64,000 nucleotides of DNA from Nocardiopsis listeri NBRC 13360 (GTDB taxonomy: Bacteria > Actinomycetota > Actinomycetes > Streptosporangiales > Streptosporangiaceae). The notes under the pieces are model-generated. The model did not search any database and was not told where the DNA came from. It saw only the letters and a list, made by a program, of their open reading frames with translations. The translations under genes were made by a program, and so were the position numbers. This document shows positions 56,670 to 64,000 of the stretch, piece after piece (position 1 is the first letter of the stretch; each line of letters starts with the position of its first letter). Location of the stretch: assembly GCF_001570765.1 (NCBI RefSeq), contig NZ_BCSH01000011.1, forward strand, positions 1-64,000. Direction: 5' to 3'.

Positions 56670-57368
56670 ATGCGGATCGCCATCGCGGGAGCCGGAAGCG
56701 TGGGCCGTTCCATCGCCACGGAACTGGCGGGCAGCGGTCACGACGTGCTGTTGATCGACCGGGACACCCGGGCGATCGGTGTGGACGACCTGCCCCAGGT
56801 GGAGTGGTTGCTCGCCGACGCCTGCGAGCTGGCCACCCTGGAGGACGCCCGGCTGGGCGACTTCGACGTGGTCATCGCCGCCAGCAGCGACGACAAGGTC
56901 AACCTGGTGGTGTCCCTGCTGGCCAAGACCGAGTTCGAGGTGGGGCGGGTGATCGCCCGCATCAATCACCCCGACAACGAGTGGCTGTTCAACGACTCCT
57001 GGGGCGTGGACCTGGCGGTCTCTCCTCCTCGGTTGATCGCCGACCTGGTCGAGGACATGCCCGGCGAGGAGGACTACCCGGAGGAGGAAGGCACCCTGCC
57101 GCCCTTGCCGGGCGCGGAGGTCGCCGAGTCGGTGCTGCACGCGGGCAGTCCGTTCGTGGACCGCACCGAATCCGAGCTCACCCAGGCGCTGCCCGAGGGC
57201 GTGGCGCTGGTGGCGGTCCTGGGACCGGGCGGGGTGCGCCCACCGGACCCCGCGCGCACCCTCGCGGTGGGCAACACCGTGGTGTTCCTCGCCGAACCGG
57301 ACTCCCTCGGGCCCTTGGAAGAGGTTCTGGGACCGGTCGACGAAGCCGACCCGGCCGCCATCGACTAG
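56670..57368 (+). CDS. trkA: TrkA/RCK potassium-transport regulatory protein (second)
   Basis: A 232-residue partner of the preceding protein. Rossmann motif MRIAIAGAGSVGRSIATEL (residues 1-19), then LIDRDTRAI and DVVIAASSDDKVNLVVSLLA. The C-terminal RCK_C domain (about 150-225) binds regulators such as c-di-AMP in related proteins. The ATG at 56670 is chosen over GTG 56661 because family members begin directly with the Rossmann strand. An acidic insertion (GEEDYPEEE, about 130) lies between the domains. A large palindrome lies 36 bases after the stop. Confidence 0.92.
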   Translation: MRIAIAGAGSVGRSIATELAGSGHDVLLIDRDTRAIGVDDLPQVEWLLADACELATLEDARLGDFDVVIAASSDDKVNLVVSLLAKTEFEVGRVIARINHPDNEWLFNDSWGVDLAVSPPRLIADLVEDMPGEEDYPEEEGTLPPLPGAEVAESVLHAGSPFVDRTESELTQALPEGVALVAVLGPGGVRPPDPARTLAVGNTVVFLAEPDSLGPLEEVLGPVDEADPAAID

Positions 57369-57404
57369 TGCGGTGACCGAGAAGGTTCACCGGCTCGACC
57401 TGTC

Positions 57405-57468
57405 CCTGTGATCTTGCTACCAGAAGCAAGGAAAGAGCTTTCCTTGCTTCTGGTAGCAAGATCACAGG
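57405..57468. repeat. Perfect 64-bp palindrome (31-bp arms, 2-bp centre)
   Basis: The arms 57405-57435 and 57438-57468 are exact reverse complements; the left one begins CCTGTGATCTTGC. The sequence is clearly AT-richer than its surroundings. Each arm also contains CTTGC...GCAAG, a smaller inverted repeat. It lies between convergent trkA and DUF3159 genes, so it can end transcription, but its length and composition suggest a mobile palindromic unit. Confidence 0.85.
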
Positions 57469-57516
57469 AGATGAGAACTCATGAGCCGACCCGGGCGAAC
57501 GTTTCCGGCCACAGCG

Positions 57517-58281
57517 CTAGTCGCGGTCGGGTGCCGAGGCCGGGTCCTGTTCGGAGTGCTCTCGTTCCTGCTCCAGTGGGGTACGGCCTCGAGCCAGTAC
57601 CCACACCATGCCGGCGAAGGCGGCGACCTGCAGGGGCCAGCCCATGGCGACCTTGGAGAAACCGAGGATCGCGAAGGTGTCGGCCCAGCCCTGGTTGTCG
57701 GCGAACCACAGCGGATACTGGACCAGGACGCGGATGACGCACGGCAGCACCAGCAGCCAGGTCAACCGAGAGGCCAGCTTGACCACGGCCGGGTTGCTCC
57801 GCCAGGAGGTGAAGTCCTCCTTGTGCCCGATGAACGGGCCGATCATCAGCCCGATGGCCGGCCAGCGCACCAGGACCGAGAGACTCAGCACCAGCGCGTA
57901 CACGGCGTTGTAGATGACACCGGGCAGGAACGCGTCGGCGGCGTTGCCGCTGCGCATGGCGAACAGCGCGGCGATACCGATGCCGAACAGGCTGGTGACG
58001 ACGTACTGCACCGAGGATCGCTGCACCAGGCGGACCACGCCCAGCAGCAACGCGGCGACCACACCCAGGATGATCGACAGTCGCAGCTCGGAACCGACGA
58101 TGTAGGAGATGGTGAAGGTCAGTGTGGGGATGGCCGCCTCGACCATGCCGCGCTTGCCGCCGAGGGCCTCGGCGAGTTTGCTGCGGACCAGGGCCTCCAC
58201 CGTGCCCTCGGTGATGGTGGCGGCCGCCGCCCGGTCCGCGTCCTGGGCCGCCTCTTCGGAGGCCCGTTGCTGCTCAGTCAT
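57517..58281 (-). CDS. DUF3159 family membrane protein
   Basis: A 254-residue integral membrane protein of an actinobacterial family with unknown function. After a charged N-terminal arm (about 1-45), it has about six helices, with family segments LGGKRGMVEAAIPTLTFTIS, LRLSIILGVVAALLLGVVRL, GNAADAFLPGVIYNAVYAL and FIGHKEDFTSWRSNPAVVKL. The usual position near the trkA pair and the RNA methyltransferase is kept. The role is unknown; a transport or potassium link is only a guess from the neighbours. Confidence 0.9.
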   Translation of the reverse strand: MTEQQRASEEAAQDADRAAAATITEGTVEALVRSKLAEALGGKRGMVEAAIPTLTFTISYIVGSELRLSIILGVVAALLLGVVRLVQRSSVQYVVTSLFGIGIAALFAMRSGNAADAFLPGVIYNAVYALVLSLSVLVRWPAIGLMIGPFIGHKEDFTSWRSNPAVVKLASRLTWLLVLPCVIRVLVQYPLWFADNQGWADTFAILGFSKVAMGWPLQVAAFAGMVWVLARGRTPLEQEREHSEQDPASAPDRD

Positions 58282-58533
58282 CCCGCTCCCGCATCTGGAC
58301 CCCTAGGGCCGCCGGCCATGATGCACCACCCTACGCGAGTAGACACCGGACGGGTTCGGTGTTCTCGGCGACCGCAGGGGTGGATCGACCGACCTTGCCC
58401 ACCTTCGTCACGGCTTGTCTCGTGCGACTTGTCACCGGCTCTTTATACGCCGACGGAACGCGGCGAGTCCTGGCGTCACGTCGCCGTCGTTCCGTAACCT
58501 GGCGGCCCACCCTCACGCGCCGAGGAGGCCCGC

Positions 58534-59652
58534 TTGAGCACCATCGGACAGGACCGTCCACCCCAGGAGGACCACGCACGCTTCGCCGCCGTCCTGGAAC
58601 GGGAACTGTGGGACGCCGACACCTCCCACATCTGGTCGCCGTACTCGGTCGGCGCGGTGCTCACCCTGCTGGCCGAGGGCGCAGCCGGACGGACCCGAAG
58701 CGAACTCACCGATCTGCTGGCCCCCGGCGGGGACCTGGCGGAACACGTGAAGGCACTGGACGAGGCGGTGGCGGCCGCCGAGGGGCTGGACCTGGCGGTG
58801 CTGAACGGGCTGTACGTGCCCGCCGACCTTCCGGTGCGCGCCGACTTCGAGGAACGGGTCCGGGCTCGGGCCGGCGCGGAGGTGGACCTGGTCGACTTCC
58901 GAGGCGACGCCGAGGGGGTGCGCCGGAAGGTCAACGCACGCGTCGGCGAGGTCACCCAGGGGCTGATCGACGAACTCCTCTCCCCCGGCACCATCGACCC
59001 CGACGTGCGGATGCTGCTGGTCAACGCCCTGTGGGTGAAGATGGTCTGGCTCGACCCCTTCGAGGTGGGCCGGACCCGGGACCGTGTCTTCCACGCGCCC
59101 GGGGGCGAGCGAAAGGTGCCCACCATGCGTCGCACCGGCCGCATGGCCCACGCCGAGCACGACGGTTGGCGGATGGTGAGTCTGCCGGGAGAACACGGAC
59201 TCACCTTGGACGTGTTCCTGGGTGAGGACGGCCCCCCGGATGACCGGACCTTGGGCGCCCTGTACCGGAACCGTCGAGGGGAACAGGTCGAATTGGCGCT
59301 GCCCCGGTTCGCCGTCGACAGCGACATCGCCCTGCTCGACCCCCTGGCCGCCACCACCGCCCCGGTGCGTGCTCTGGCCACCGACGACGCCGACTTCTCG
59401 GGGATCAGCGAGGAACCGCTCAAGGTCGACGCGATCGTGCACCAGTCGGTACTGCGCGTGGACGAGCGCGGCGCCGAGGGCGCGGCAGCCACCGCCGCGG
59501 TGATGACGATGGCGGCCGGCTTCCCGCCCAAGCCGAAGAGGTTCACCGTGGACCGTCCCTTCCACGTCGCCCTGCGTCGCGGCCCCGCCCTGCTGTTCAC
59601 CGGGCACGTCACCGACCCCGTCGACCCCGGCCCCGCCCGGTCGGGCTCGTGA
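58534..59652 (+). CDS. Serpin-family protease inhibitor
   Basis: A 372-residue serpin, probably cytoplasmic as no signal peptide is seen. Core signatures: SHIWSPYSVGAVLTLLAEGA (helix B region), VNALWVKMVWLDPF (strand 3A), and a C-terminal FTVDRPFHVALRRGPALLF. The hinge before the reactive loop is GAEGAAATAA, with the small residues needed for insertion into sheet A, so it should be inhibitory. The loop VMTMAAGFPPKPKR would include the P1 residue, perhaps Met, Thr or Ala, suggesting an elastase- or chymotrypsin-like target. The TTG start follows GAGGAGG. The stop overlaps the next gene's GTG (GTGA). The target protease is unknown. Confidence 0.92.
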   Translation: MSTIGQDRPPQEDHARFAAVLERELWDADTSHIWSPYSVGAVLTLLAEGAAGRTRSELTDLLAPGGDLAEHVKALDEAVAAAEGLDLAVLNGLYVPADLPVRADFEERVRARAGAEVDLVDFRGDAEGVRRKVNARVGEVTQGLIDELLSPGTIDPDVRMLLVNALWVKMVWLDPFEVGRTRDRVFHAPGGERKVPTMRRTGRMAHAEHDGWRMVSLPGEHGLTLDVFLGEDGPPDDRTLGALYRNRRGEQVELALPRFAVDSDIALLDPLAATTAPVRALATDDADFSGISEEPLKVDAIVHQSVLRVDERGAEGAAATAAVMTMAAGFPPKPKRFTVDRPFHVALRRGPALLFTGHVTDPVDPGPARSGS

Positions 59653-60560
59653 GCGCGAAGGCCGTGCCCACCGAGGATCCGTCCGCCGACGAAGCACTGG
59701 TGCGGTCGTTGTTGGCGGACCAGCGCCCGGATCTGGCCGGGGCGGAACTGCGCGTCGTCGACGGTGGCTGGGACAACCGGATGTGGCGTCTGGGCTCGGA
59801 CCTGGCGGTACGCGTTCCGCGCACCCCCCGCGCCCCCGAACTACTTCGTAAGGAACTCCGCTGGTTGCCGTCGTTGGCTCCGGAACTGCCCCTTCCGGTA
59901 CCCGTTCCCGTCCATTCCGGTGCGCCCTCCCCCGGTTTCCCGCACACCTGGACGATCACGACGTGGGTCCCCGGTGAACCGGCCGATCGGGCCGCGCTCC
60001 GGGACCCGCGTTCCGCCCGGATCCTGGCGCGGTTCCTGTCCGCCCTGCACCACCCCGCGCCTGACGACGCGCCCACCGACACCCAACGCGGCGTCCCGTT
60101 GTCGGAGGTCGCCGACGGGTTCGAGGAACTCCTCCGACGCGGGGCCGTCCATGGCGACCTCGACCGGGTCGGAGCGGTGTGGGAACGGGCACGAGCGGCT
60201 CCCGCGTGGGACGGGCCACCGGTGTGGTTGCACGGCGACCTGCATCCCGCCAACGTCGTGGGTGCCGACGGTGTCCTGACCGGCGTGATCGACTTCGGCG
60301 ACATGTGCTCCGGTGACCCGGCGACCGATCTGTCCGCGGCCTGGCTCCTGGCGCCCTCGGGTTCGGTCGACCACTTCTTCTCCGAATACGCCCGCGCCGA
60401 CGAGGCCGCCGTCCTACGGGCACGCGGGTGGGCGCTGCTGCGCTGTCAAGGGCTCATCGAGATCGGTCGTGCCGGTGAGGCCGGTCTTCCCGGTGGTAAA
60501 CCCACTTGGAAGGGACCGGCCCTGGAAGCCCTGTCCCGGGTCCTCTCCTCGTCTCCCTGA
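59649..60560 (+). CDS. Aminoglycoside phosphotransferase (APH)-fold kinase
   Basis: A 303-residue small-molecule kinase. Nucleotide-binding N-lobe features include VVDGGWDNRMWRLGSDLAVR and VPRTPRAPELLRKEL. The catalytic loop is WLHGDLHPANVV (near residue 196) and the metal site is GVIDFGDMCSGDPATDLSAA. Close relatives phosphorylate aminoglycosides, macrolides or sugars; the acceptor here is unclear, so resistance is not implied. It overlaps the serpin stop by 4 bases and is convergent with the hydrolase gene, 14 bases away. Confidence 0.88.
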   Translation: MSAKAVPTEDPSADEALVRSLLADQRPDLAGAELRVVDGGWDNRMWRLGSDLAVRVPRTPRAPELLRKELRWLPSLAPELPLPVPVPVHSGAPSPGFPHTWTITTWVPGEPADRAALRDPRSARILARFLSALHHPAPDDAPTDTQRGVPLSEVADGFEELLRRGAVHGDLDRVGAVWERARAAPAWDGPPVWLHGDLHPANVVGADGVLTGVIDFGDMCSGDPATDLSAAWLLAPSGSVDHFFSEYARADEAAVLRARGWALLRCQGLIEIGRAGEAGLPGGKPTWKGPALEALSRVLSSSP

Positions 60561-60574
60561 CCGACCGTGCGCGT

Positions 60575-61354
60575 TCAGGGGGTCAGGAACGGCGAGGTGG
60601 CCTCGGCCAGCCTCTCGTGGGCCTCCTCCTCTCCCACCCCCGGTTCCTCGTCACCGGCCTGGGCTCCGTAGGCACCGAACTGGGCGTGGTTCATGCCCTC
60701 CACGGTCACGGTGACGGTGTCGGCCGGCAGGGACGACCTTCGTTCCGCGATCTCGGTCAGGGGCAGGACGCCGTCCCGGTCACCGGCGACCGAGAGCACC
60801 CGTAGATCGTCACGGTCGGCCAGGTCAGCGGCCTCCACCGCGTAGGAGGCCCACAGCACCAATCCGGCCCAGTCGACGTCGGTGTCACCGGTGCCCACGT
60901 GTTGGGCGGCGAAGGCACCGCCCATGGAATGTCCGCCCAGATACCAGGTGTCCACCTCCGGCAGTTCGGTCACCACGTCCTCGGCGCGGTCCTGGTCGAA
61001 CAGGGCCAGGTTGAGGCGCATGTCCGGCACGACCACGGTGACCCCGGTGGCGGCCACGATCGGTGCCCAGGTCGCCACGTAGGCGTCGTGTTCTACCCGG
61101 GCGCCCGGGTAGAACACGACCCCGGTACCCGATGGCTCCCCGGTCGGGGCCAGCAGGATCCGGTCCTCGCCCCGGACCACTTCCACGTCCGGGTTCTCCT
61201 GCGCTCGTCGCAGCGGTTCGGTCTCTGCCCGATGCGGGGTGAGCGCCCAGCCGAAGAAGACCGCGGTCGCCACGAGCGACAGCGCCACCACCGTGGCCAG
61301 GATCCACAACAGGACCCTTTTCGTGCCGGACCCGTTCACCACGGCCTTCCCCAT
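60575..61354 (-). CDS. Alpha/beta hydrolase, membrane-anchored
   Basis: A 259-residue hydrolase. A signal-anchor helix (VLLWILATVVALSLVATAVF, about 14-33) puts the domain outside the membrane. The nucleophile elbow is GGHSMGG with the catalytic serine (about residue 145). The acid is likely in VAGDRDGVLP, and the histidine in EGMNHAQFG, giving a full triad. The oxyanion-side motif is VVFYPGARVEHDAY, and its codons form a perfect 36-bp palindrome. The substrate is unknown. The ATG start is 19 bases from the PIG-L gene end on the same strand, so they may be co-transcribed. Confidence 0.87.
   Translation of the reverse strand: MGKAVVNGSGTKRVLLWILATVVALSLVATAVFFGWALTPHRAETEPLRRAQENPDVEVVRGEDRILLAPTGEPSGTGVVFYPGARVEHDAYVATWAPIVAATGVTVVVPDMRLNLALFDQDRAEDVVTELPEVDTWYLGGHSMGGAFAAQHVGTGDTDVDWAGLVLWASYAVEAADLADRDDLRVLSVAGDRDGVLPLTEIAERRSSLPADTVTVTVEGMNHAQFGAYGAQAGDEEPGVGEEEAHERLAEATSPFLTP
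61085..61120. repeat. Perfect 36-bp palindrome inside the hydrolase gene
   Basis: GTCGTGTTCTACCCGGGC is followed directly by its exact reverse complement. It lies within the conserved FYPGARVEHD codons. Coding sequence rarely shows a perfect palindrome of this length. Confidence 0.85.
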
Positions 61355-61373
61355 CGCCCTCTCCCATCGGTCC

Positions 61374-62114
61374 TCAGACCTCGAACACCTCGAAGGAGGT
61401 GGCCAGCGCCACCCCCGCCCGCTCTCCCGCCCGGACGGCTCCCTCGCGCAGGAAGGTCTTCTGATCGAATCCGTCCAGATCGGCCAGGTACACCTCGTGC
61501 GCGTCCAGGGAAGCGATGCCCGCGGCCAGGTTCTCCTCGCTCAGCTCCACGTAGTGCGTCGACTCCGGCGCCGCCCCGAAGGCCACCATCCGCACCTCGG
61601 ACCATGGTCGGTTCCCTTCCGCCGGCTGTTCGGGGAAGACCCACCGGTTCGCGGCGTCGCGGACCGCGTCCAGCAGCGCCGGTCCCAGCACACGGTGGTC
61701 GGCGTGGTTGAACCCGCCGCCACCGGCGAAGTGCTCCCGGAAGTTGATGGACACGATCACGTCGGGCCGATGCCGGCGGATCGCCTCGGCCAGGGCACGC
61801 CGCAGTGGTAGCCCGTACTCCAGCATGCCGTCGGGAAAGGCCAGGAACTCCACGGTGCCCGCGCCGACCGCCTCCGCCGAGGCGTGCTGTTCGGCCATGC
61901 GCACCGGGGCGCAGGCGCCCGGGTCCAGCGAGTCGATCCCCGCCTCGCCCTTGGTCACCAACAGTTCGACGACGTCCTTGCCCTGCGAGGTCCACCGGTG
62001 GATCGCCGAGGAGACGCCGAACTCCAGGTCGTCGGGGTGGGCCACCACCGCCAGGGCACGCTGCCAGTCCTCCGGGAACGGCCGGGGGGCGCTGTTTCGC
62101 GTTGTCTCGTCCAT
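61374..62114 (-). CDS. PIG-L/LmbE family deacetylase
   Basis: A 246-residue zinc-dependent N-deacetylase. The metal motif is VVAHPDDLEFG (H, D, D near residues 26-28), and the third ligand is in FNHADHRVLG (about 136). Strand features GTVEFLAFPDGMLEYGL and PDVIVSINFREHFAGG are typical. Relatives act on GlcNAc-Ins (MshB), GlcNAc-PI or antibiotic intermediates. This one lacks close mycothiol context, so the substrate is open. It is upstream of the alpha/beta hydrolase gene on the same strand. Confidence 0.88.
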   Translation of the reverse strand: MDETTRNSAPRPFPEDWQRALAVVAHPDDLEFGVSSAIHRWTSQGKDVVELLVTKGEAGIDSLDPGACAPVRMAEQHASAEAVGAGTVEFLAFPDGMLEYGLPLRRALAEAIRRHRPDVIVSINFREHFAGGGGFNHADHRVLGPALLDAVRDAANRWVFPEQPAEGNRPWSEVRMVAFGAAPESTHYVELSEENLAAGIASLDAHEVYLADLDGFDQKTFLREGAVRAGERAGVALATSFEVFEV

Positions 62115-62214
62115 GGGGACACACTACGAAAACAAACGCCCCCGGAACCGTTGTCCACAGGCTCGTTTCCTCGGAACCGGAACTTTCCCCGGATCCTCGG
62201 GGCCATGCCCTGCC

Positions 62215-63051
62215 TCAGGCCTGCACCGGACCACCGGTGCCGGGACCCTCGGCCGAACCGTTGGGCGAGCGGCCGGCGTTGCCGTTCTGGGCCGCCTGCT
62301 GGGCGGCGCGCTGCTTGGCCGCGGCGGCCATCTTCTCCTGGATCTCCTTGGGCACGGTGATCGGCAGCAGTTCGCTGGGCGGCGCCGGCTGGTCCCCGCG
62401 CACCACCACGATGTCGGAGAACACCTGCTCGATCTCCGACATCACCTCGGGTTTGGAGGCGCCTTCGCCGCGGATGACACCGCGCAGCACCCAACGCGGC
62501 CCGTCCACGCCGATGAACCGCACCCGCTGGCCCAGTTGACGACCGTCCTCGGTCGTCTTGCCCTTGATCGGAATGACGGCCCGCAGCTCCGGACCGAAGG
62601 TGCCCTCGTGGTCCTCGACCTTGCCGCCCTGCTGCGTGACCTGTTCGCGCAGCTCCTCGCGCATCTCGTCCCACAACCCGGAGGACTTGGGCGCGGCGAA
62701 GGGCTGCACCTGCAGGGCGGTCTTGCCGCGCACCAGGGTCACCCCGATGATCTTCTGCTTGCCCTTGCCGTCCTGGGCGACGTTCACCTGGATCTCGGCA
62801 CCCTGCTCCGTGGGCAGGAGCATGCTGCCCAGGTCCATCCGCTTGGTCTCGGGAGCATCCTCGGTGGAGTCCCAAGGGCCGCCGACCCGGTAACGGTCCT
62901 CGTCCTTGTCGGGCTGCGCCGAGGGACGCTCCGGTTCCACCTCGTTGTCGAACGAGACGGCCCCGGCGGCTCCACGTCGCTCCTTGGGACGGGTCTCCTC
63001 CGCTGCTCTCTCGGTCTCCTGGTCCCGCTTCTTACGGCGGCGTCCGAACAC
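62215..63051 (-). CDS. DUF3710 family protein
   Basis: A 278-residue soluble actinobacterial protein of unknown function, starting at GTG 63051 (FGRRRKKRDQE) with AGAGGTGAAGG before it; an in-frame ATG 39 bases further upstream is possible. The charged N-terminal 60 residues are followed by the family core: MDLGSMLLPTEQGAEIQVNV, VTLVRGKTALQVQPFAAPKS, LWDEMREELREQVTQQGG, and RFIGVDGPRWVLRGVIRGEG. A low-complexity Ala/Gln tail ends it. It follows dut by 60 bases on the same strand, the normal actinobacterial order, and may be one operon. Confidence 0.9.
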   Translation of the reverse strand: MFGRRRKKRDQETERAAEETRPKERRGAAGAVSFDNEVEPERPSAQPDKDEDRYRVGGPWDSTEDAPETKRMDLGSMLLPTEQGAEIQVNVAQDGKGKQKIIGVTLVRGKTALQVQPFAAPKSSGLWDEMREELREQVTQQGGKVEDHEGTFGPELRAVIPIKGKTTEDGRQLGQRVRFIGVDGPRWVLRGVIRGEGASKPEVMSEIEQVFSDIVVVRGDQPAPPSELLPITVPKEIQEKMAAAAKQRAAQQAAQNGNAGRSPNGSAEGPGTGGPVQA

Positions 63052-63111
63052 GCCTTCACCTCTTCGCTTCTTCGTGGGTCCCGGAGTCACACCGGGGATT
63101 CGGGGACGTCA

Positions 63112-63585
63112 TCACCGTGCGGCGTGGCCCCCGGTCGAACCGAAACCACCCGATCCGCGCACCGAGTCCGGCAACGTGTCCGCCTCGACGAACGCCGCGC
63201 GCTCCACGCGTTGGATCACCAGCTGGGCGATCCGATCACCGCGCGCGAGCTCCACCGGGGTGTGGGGGTCGGTGTTGAGCAGGGTCACCCTGATCTCGCC
63301 CCGGTAGCCGGCGTCCACGGTCCCCGGGGCGTTGACGACCGTCAGCCCGCAGCGGGCGGCCAACCCCGAACGAGGATGCACGAAGGCCGCGTAGCCGTCG
63401 GGCAGGGCGATCGCCAGGCCGGTGGGCACCGTGGCGCGCTCCCCCGGGGCCAGGACCACGTCGGTGGCGGTGTACAGATCCGCGCCCGCGTCACCGGGGT
63501 GGGCGTAGACGGGCAAGGGCAGCCCGGGGTCCAGACGACGGACCGTGACGGGCACCCGGGTGCCTTCCAGGGATGAGGTACTCAC
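63112..63585 (-). CDS. dut: Deoxyuridine 5'-triphosphate nucleotidohydrolase
   Basis: Hydrolyses dUTP to dUMP and pyrophosphate, keeping uracil out of DNA and feeding thymidylate synthesis. The 157-residue trimeric dUTPase has all five motifs: [52 protein letters not shown], and [11 protein letters not shown], which closes over the active site. The GTG start (63585) is set at [17 protein letters not shown], where the family begins. Confidence 0.96.
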   Translation of the reverse strand: MSTSSLEGTRVPVTVRRLDPGLPLPVYAHPGDAGADLYTATDVVLAPGERATVPTGLAIALPDGYAAFVHPRSGLAARCGLTVVNAPGTVDAGYRGEIRVTLLNTDPHTPVELARGDRIAQLVIQRVERAAFVEADTLPDSVRGSGGFGSTGGHAAR

Positions 63586-63686
63586 ATCTGCCGAGCCTAT
63601 CGTTCCCCGGACGTTGCCCGGGTGGCCCGAGCGGGTGATGCGCCGGGTCGTGGCGAAGCGCTCCACGAGGTGACCCGAGGACGAAC

Positions 63687-63732
63687 GAGGGCGGGGCGAC
63701 CCCGGATGTGTTCCCGGTGCCGCCCCGTCCTC
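63687..63732 (-). terminator. Terminator of valS
   Basis: GAGGGCGGGGC (63687-63697) pairs with GCCCCGTCCTC around further GC pairing (CCGG/CCGG). It lies about 20 bases after the valS stop on the minus strand. Confidence 0.65.
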
Positions 63733-63751
63733 CCGTGTTCTCGCCGAATCG

Positions 63752-64000
63752 TTACTCGGCGTCCGCCTCCTCGGCCGGGGGCATGGTGACCTCGACGGTG
63801 AGCTCGGCGTCGTCGGTGGCCTGGAAGTCGATCGCGGCGGCGCGACCGGCGGCCGCGATGTCGGCCTTGGCGGCGCGGGCAGCCTCGACCTGCTTACCGG
63901 AGACCTTCACGCGCTCGACCTCGGCGCGCATGGACAGCTTCGCCTCGGACTTGGCCTTGCGGACCTCGCGCAGCACCTCGGCGGTGGCGGCCAGGACGGC
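63752..64000 (-). CDS. valS: Valyl-tRNA synthetase, C-terminal end (partial)
   Basis: The gene enters from beyond the window; only the last 82 codons are seen. The translated tail [20 protein letters not shown], followed by [13 protein letters not shown] and ending [13 protein letters not shown], fits the C-terminal coiled-coil tRNA-binding arm of bacterial ValS. An IleS or LeuS tail is less likely because of the [15 protein letters not shown] segment. The active-site motifs lie outside the window, so the call rests on this arm only. Confidence 0.8.
   Translation of the reverse strand, partial: AVLAATAEVLREVRKAKSEAKLSMRAEVERVKVSGKQVEAARAAKADIAAAGRAAAIDFQATDDAELTVEVTMPPAEEADAE

Noticed and set aside
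57178-57737. Two frames that both begin MILLPEARK on opposite strands
   Set aside because: Both arise because the 64-bp palindrome reads the same on both strands; they are not evidence of genes.
59649-60560. Aminoglycoside resistance gene
   Set aside because: Only the APH fold is evident; substrate residues do not identify a resistance enzyme, and the context (serpin) does not support it.

Overview
The window is GC-rich chromosomal DNA from an actinobacterium. Shine-Dalgarno-type starts often use GTG or TTG, genes commonly overlap by 4 bp (ATGA/GTGA), and the gene set is typical of the class: HemQ-type heme synthesis, DUF3000, DUF3159, DUF3710, F420-type LLM oxidoreductase, ROK and ECF regulators. 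The gene order (RNA methyltransferase, two TrkA proteins, DUF3159, later DUF3710, dut) suggests Streptosporangiales, perhaps Nocardiopsaceae. That placement is an inference from gene content, not a database result.

Layout. 0.3-2.6 kb: msrB, then psd-pssA for phosphatidylethanolamine synthesis. 2.6-7.2 kb: heme genes hemQ, hemY/cgoX and hemE, with a DUF4349 lipoprotein between them. 7.5-11.5 kb: DUF3000, ribonuclease D, a TPR protein and an FBP zinc-finger protein. 11.8-15.1 kb: a fadA-fadB beta-oxidation operon. 15.2-17.8 kb: a PD-(D/E)XK (Rpn-like) gene split by a mobile element that carries a complete IscB nuclease and its presumed omega RNA. 17.8-21.0 kb: an MMPL exporter divergent from a TetR regulator. 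21.1-25.9 kb: a membrane zinc peptidase, a ferredoxin-NADP reductase and dxs. 26.2-28.3 kb: a TauE/SafE exporter and a lone StyA-like flavoprotein. 28.8-33.6 kb: a sugar ABC transporter (permease, ATPase, binding lipoprotein) with a ROK repressor. 33.7-42.1 kb: a P-loop kinase, two tandem paralogous Ser/Thr kinases with a shared unnamed C-terminal region, and two related membrane proteins ending in a shared cysteine motif. 42.4-46.4 kb: aconitase, with tandem palindromes upstream, and an LLM oxidoreductase. 46.6-50.3 kb: a translationally coupled ECF sigma factor, zinc-finger anti-sigma-like membrane protein, ABC ATPase and membrane partner. 50.4-54.4 kb: an EamA exporter behind a possible leader peptide, a DUF427 protein and a secreted M64 metallopeptidase. 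54.5-58.3 kb: RNA uridine methyltransferase, two TrkA/RCK proteins, a perfect 64-bp palindrome and DUF3159. 58.5-64.0 kb: a serpin coupled to an APH-fold kinase, an alpha/beta hydrolase, a PIG-L deacetylase, DUF3710, dut and the 3' end of valS.

The most notable system is the IscB (OMEGA) insertion at about 15.86-17.53 kb. RuvC and HNH catalytic residues are intact, and a hairpin-dense segment lies exactly where an IscB omega RNA is expected. The sequence just upstream, which would be the guide, is the split host gene. Joining the flanks at 15860/17527 keeps the host reading frame and places ATGA right after the presumed guide match. No TnpA transposase lies in the window.
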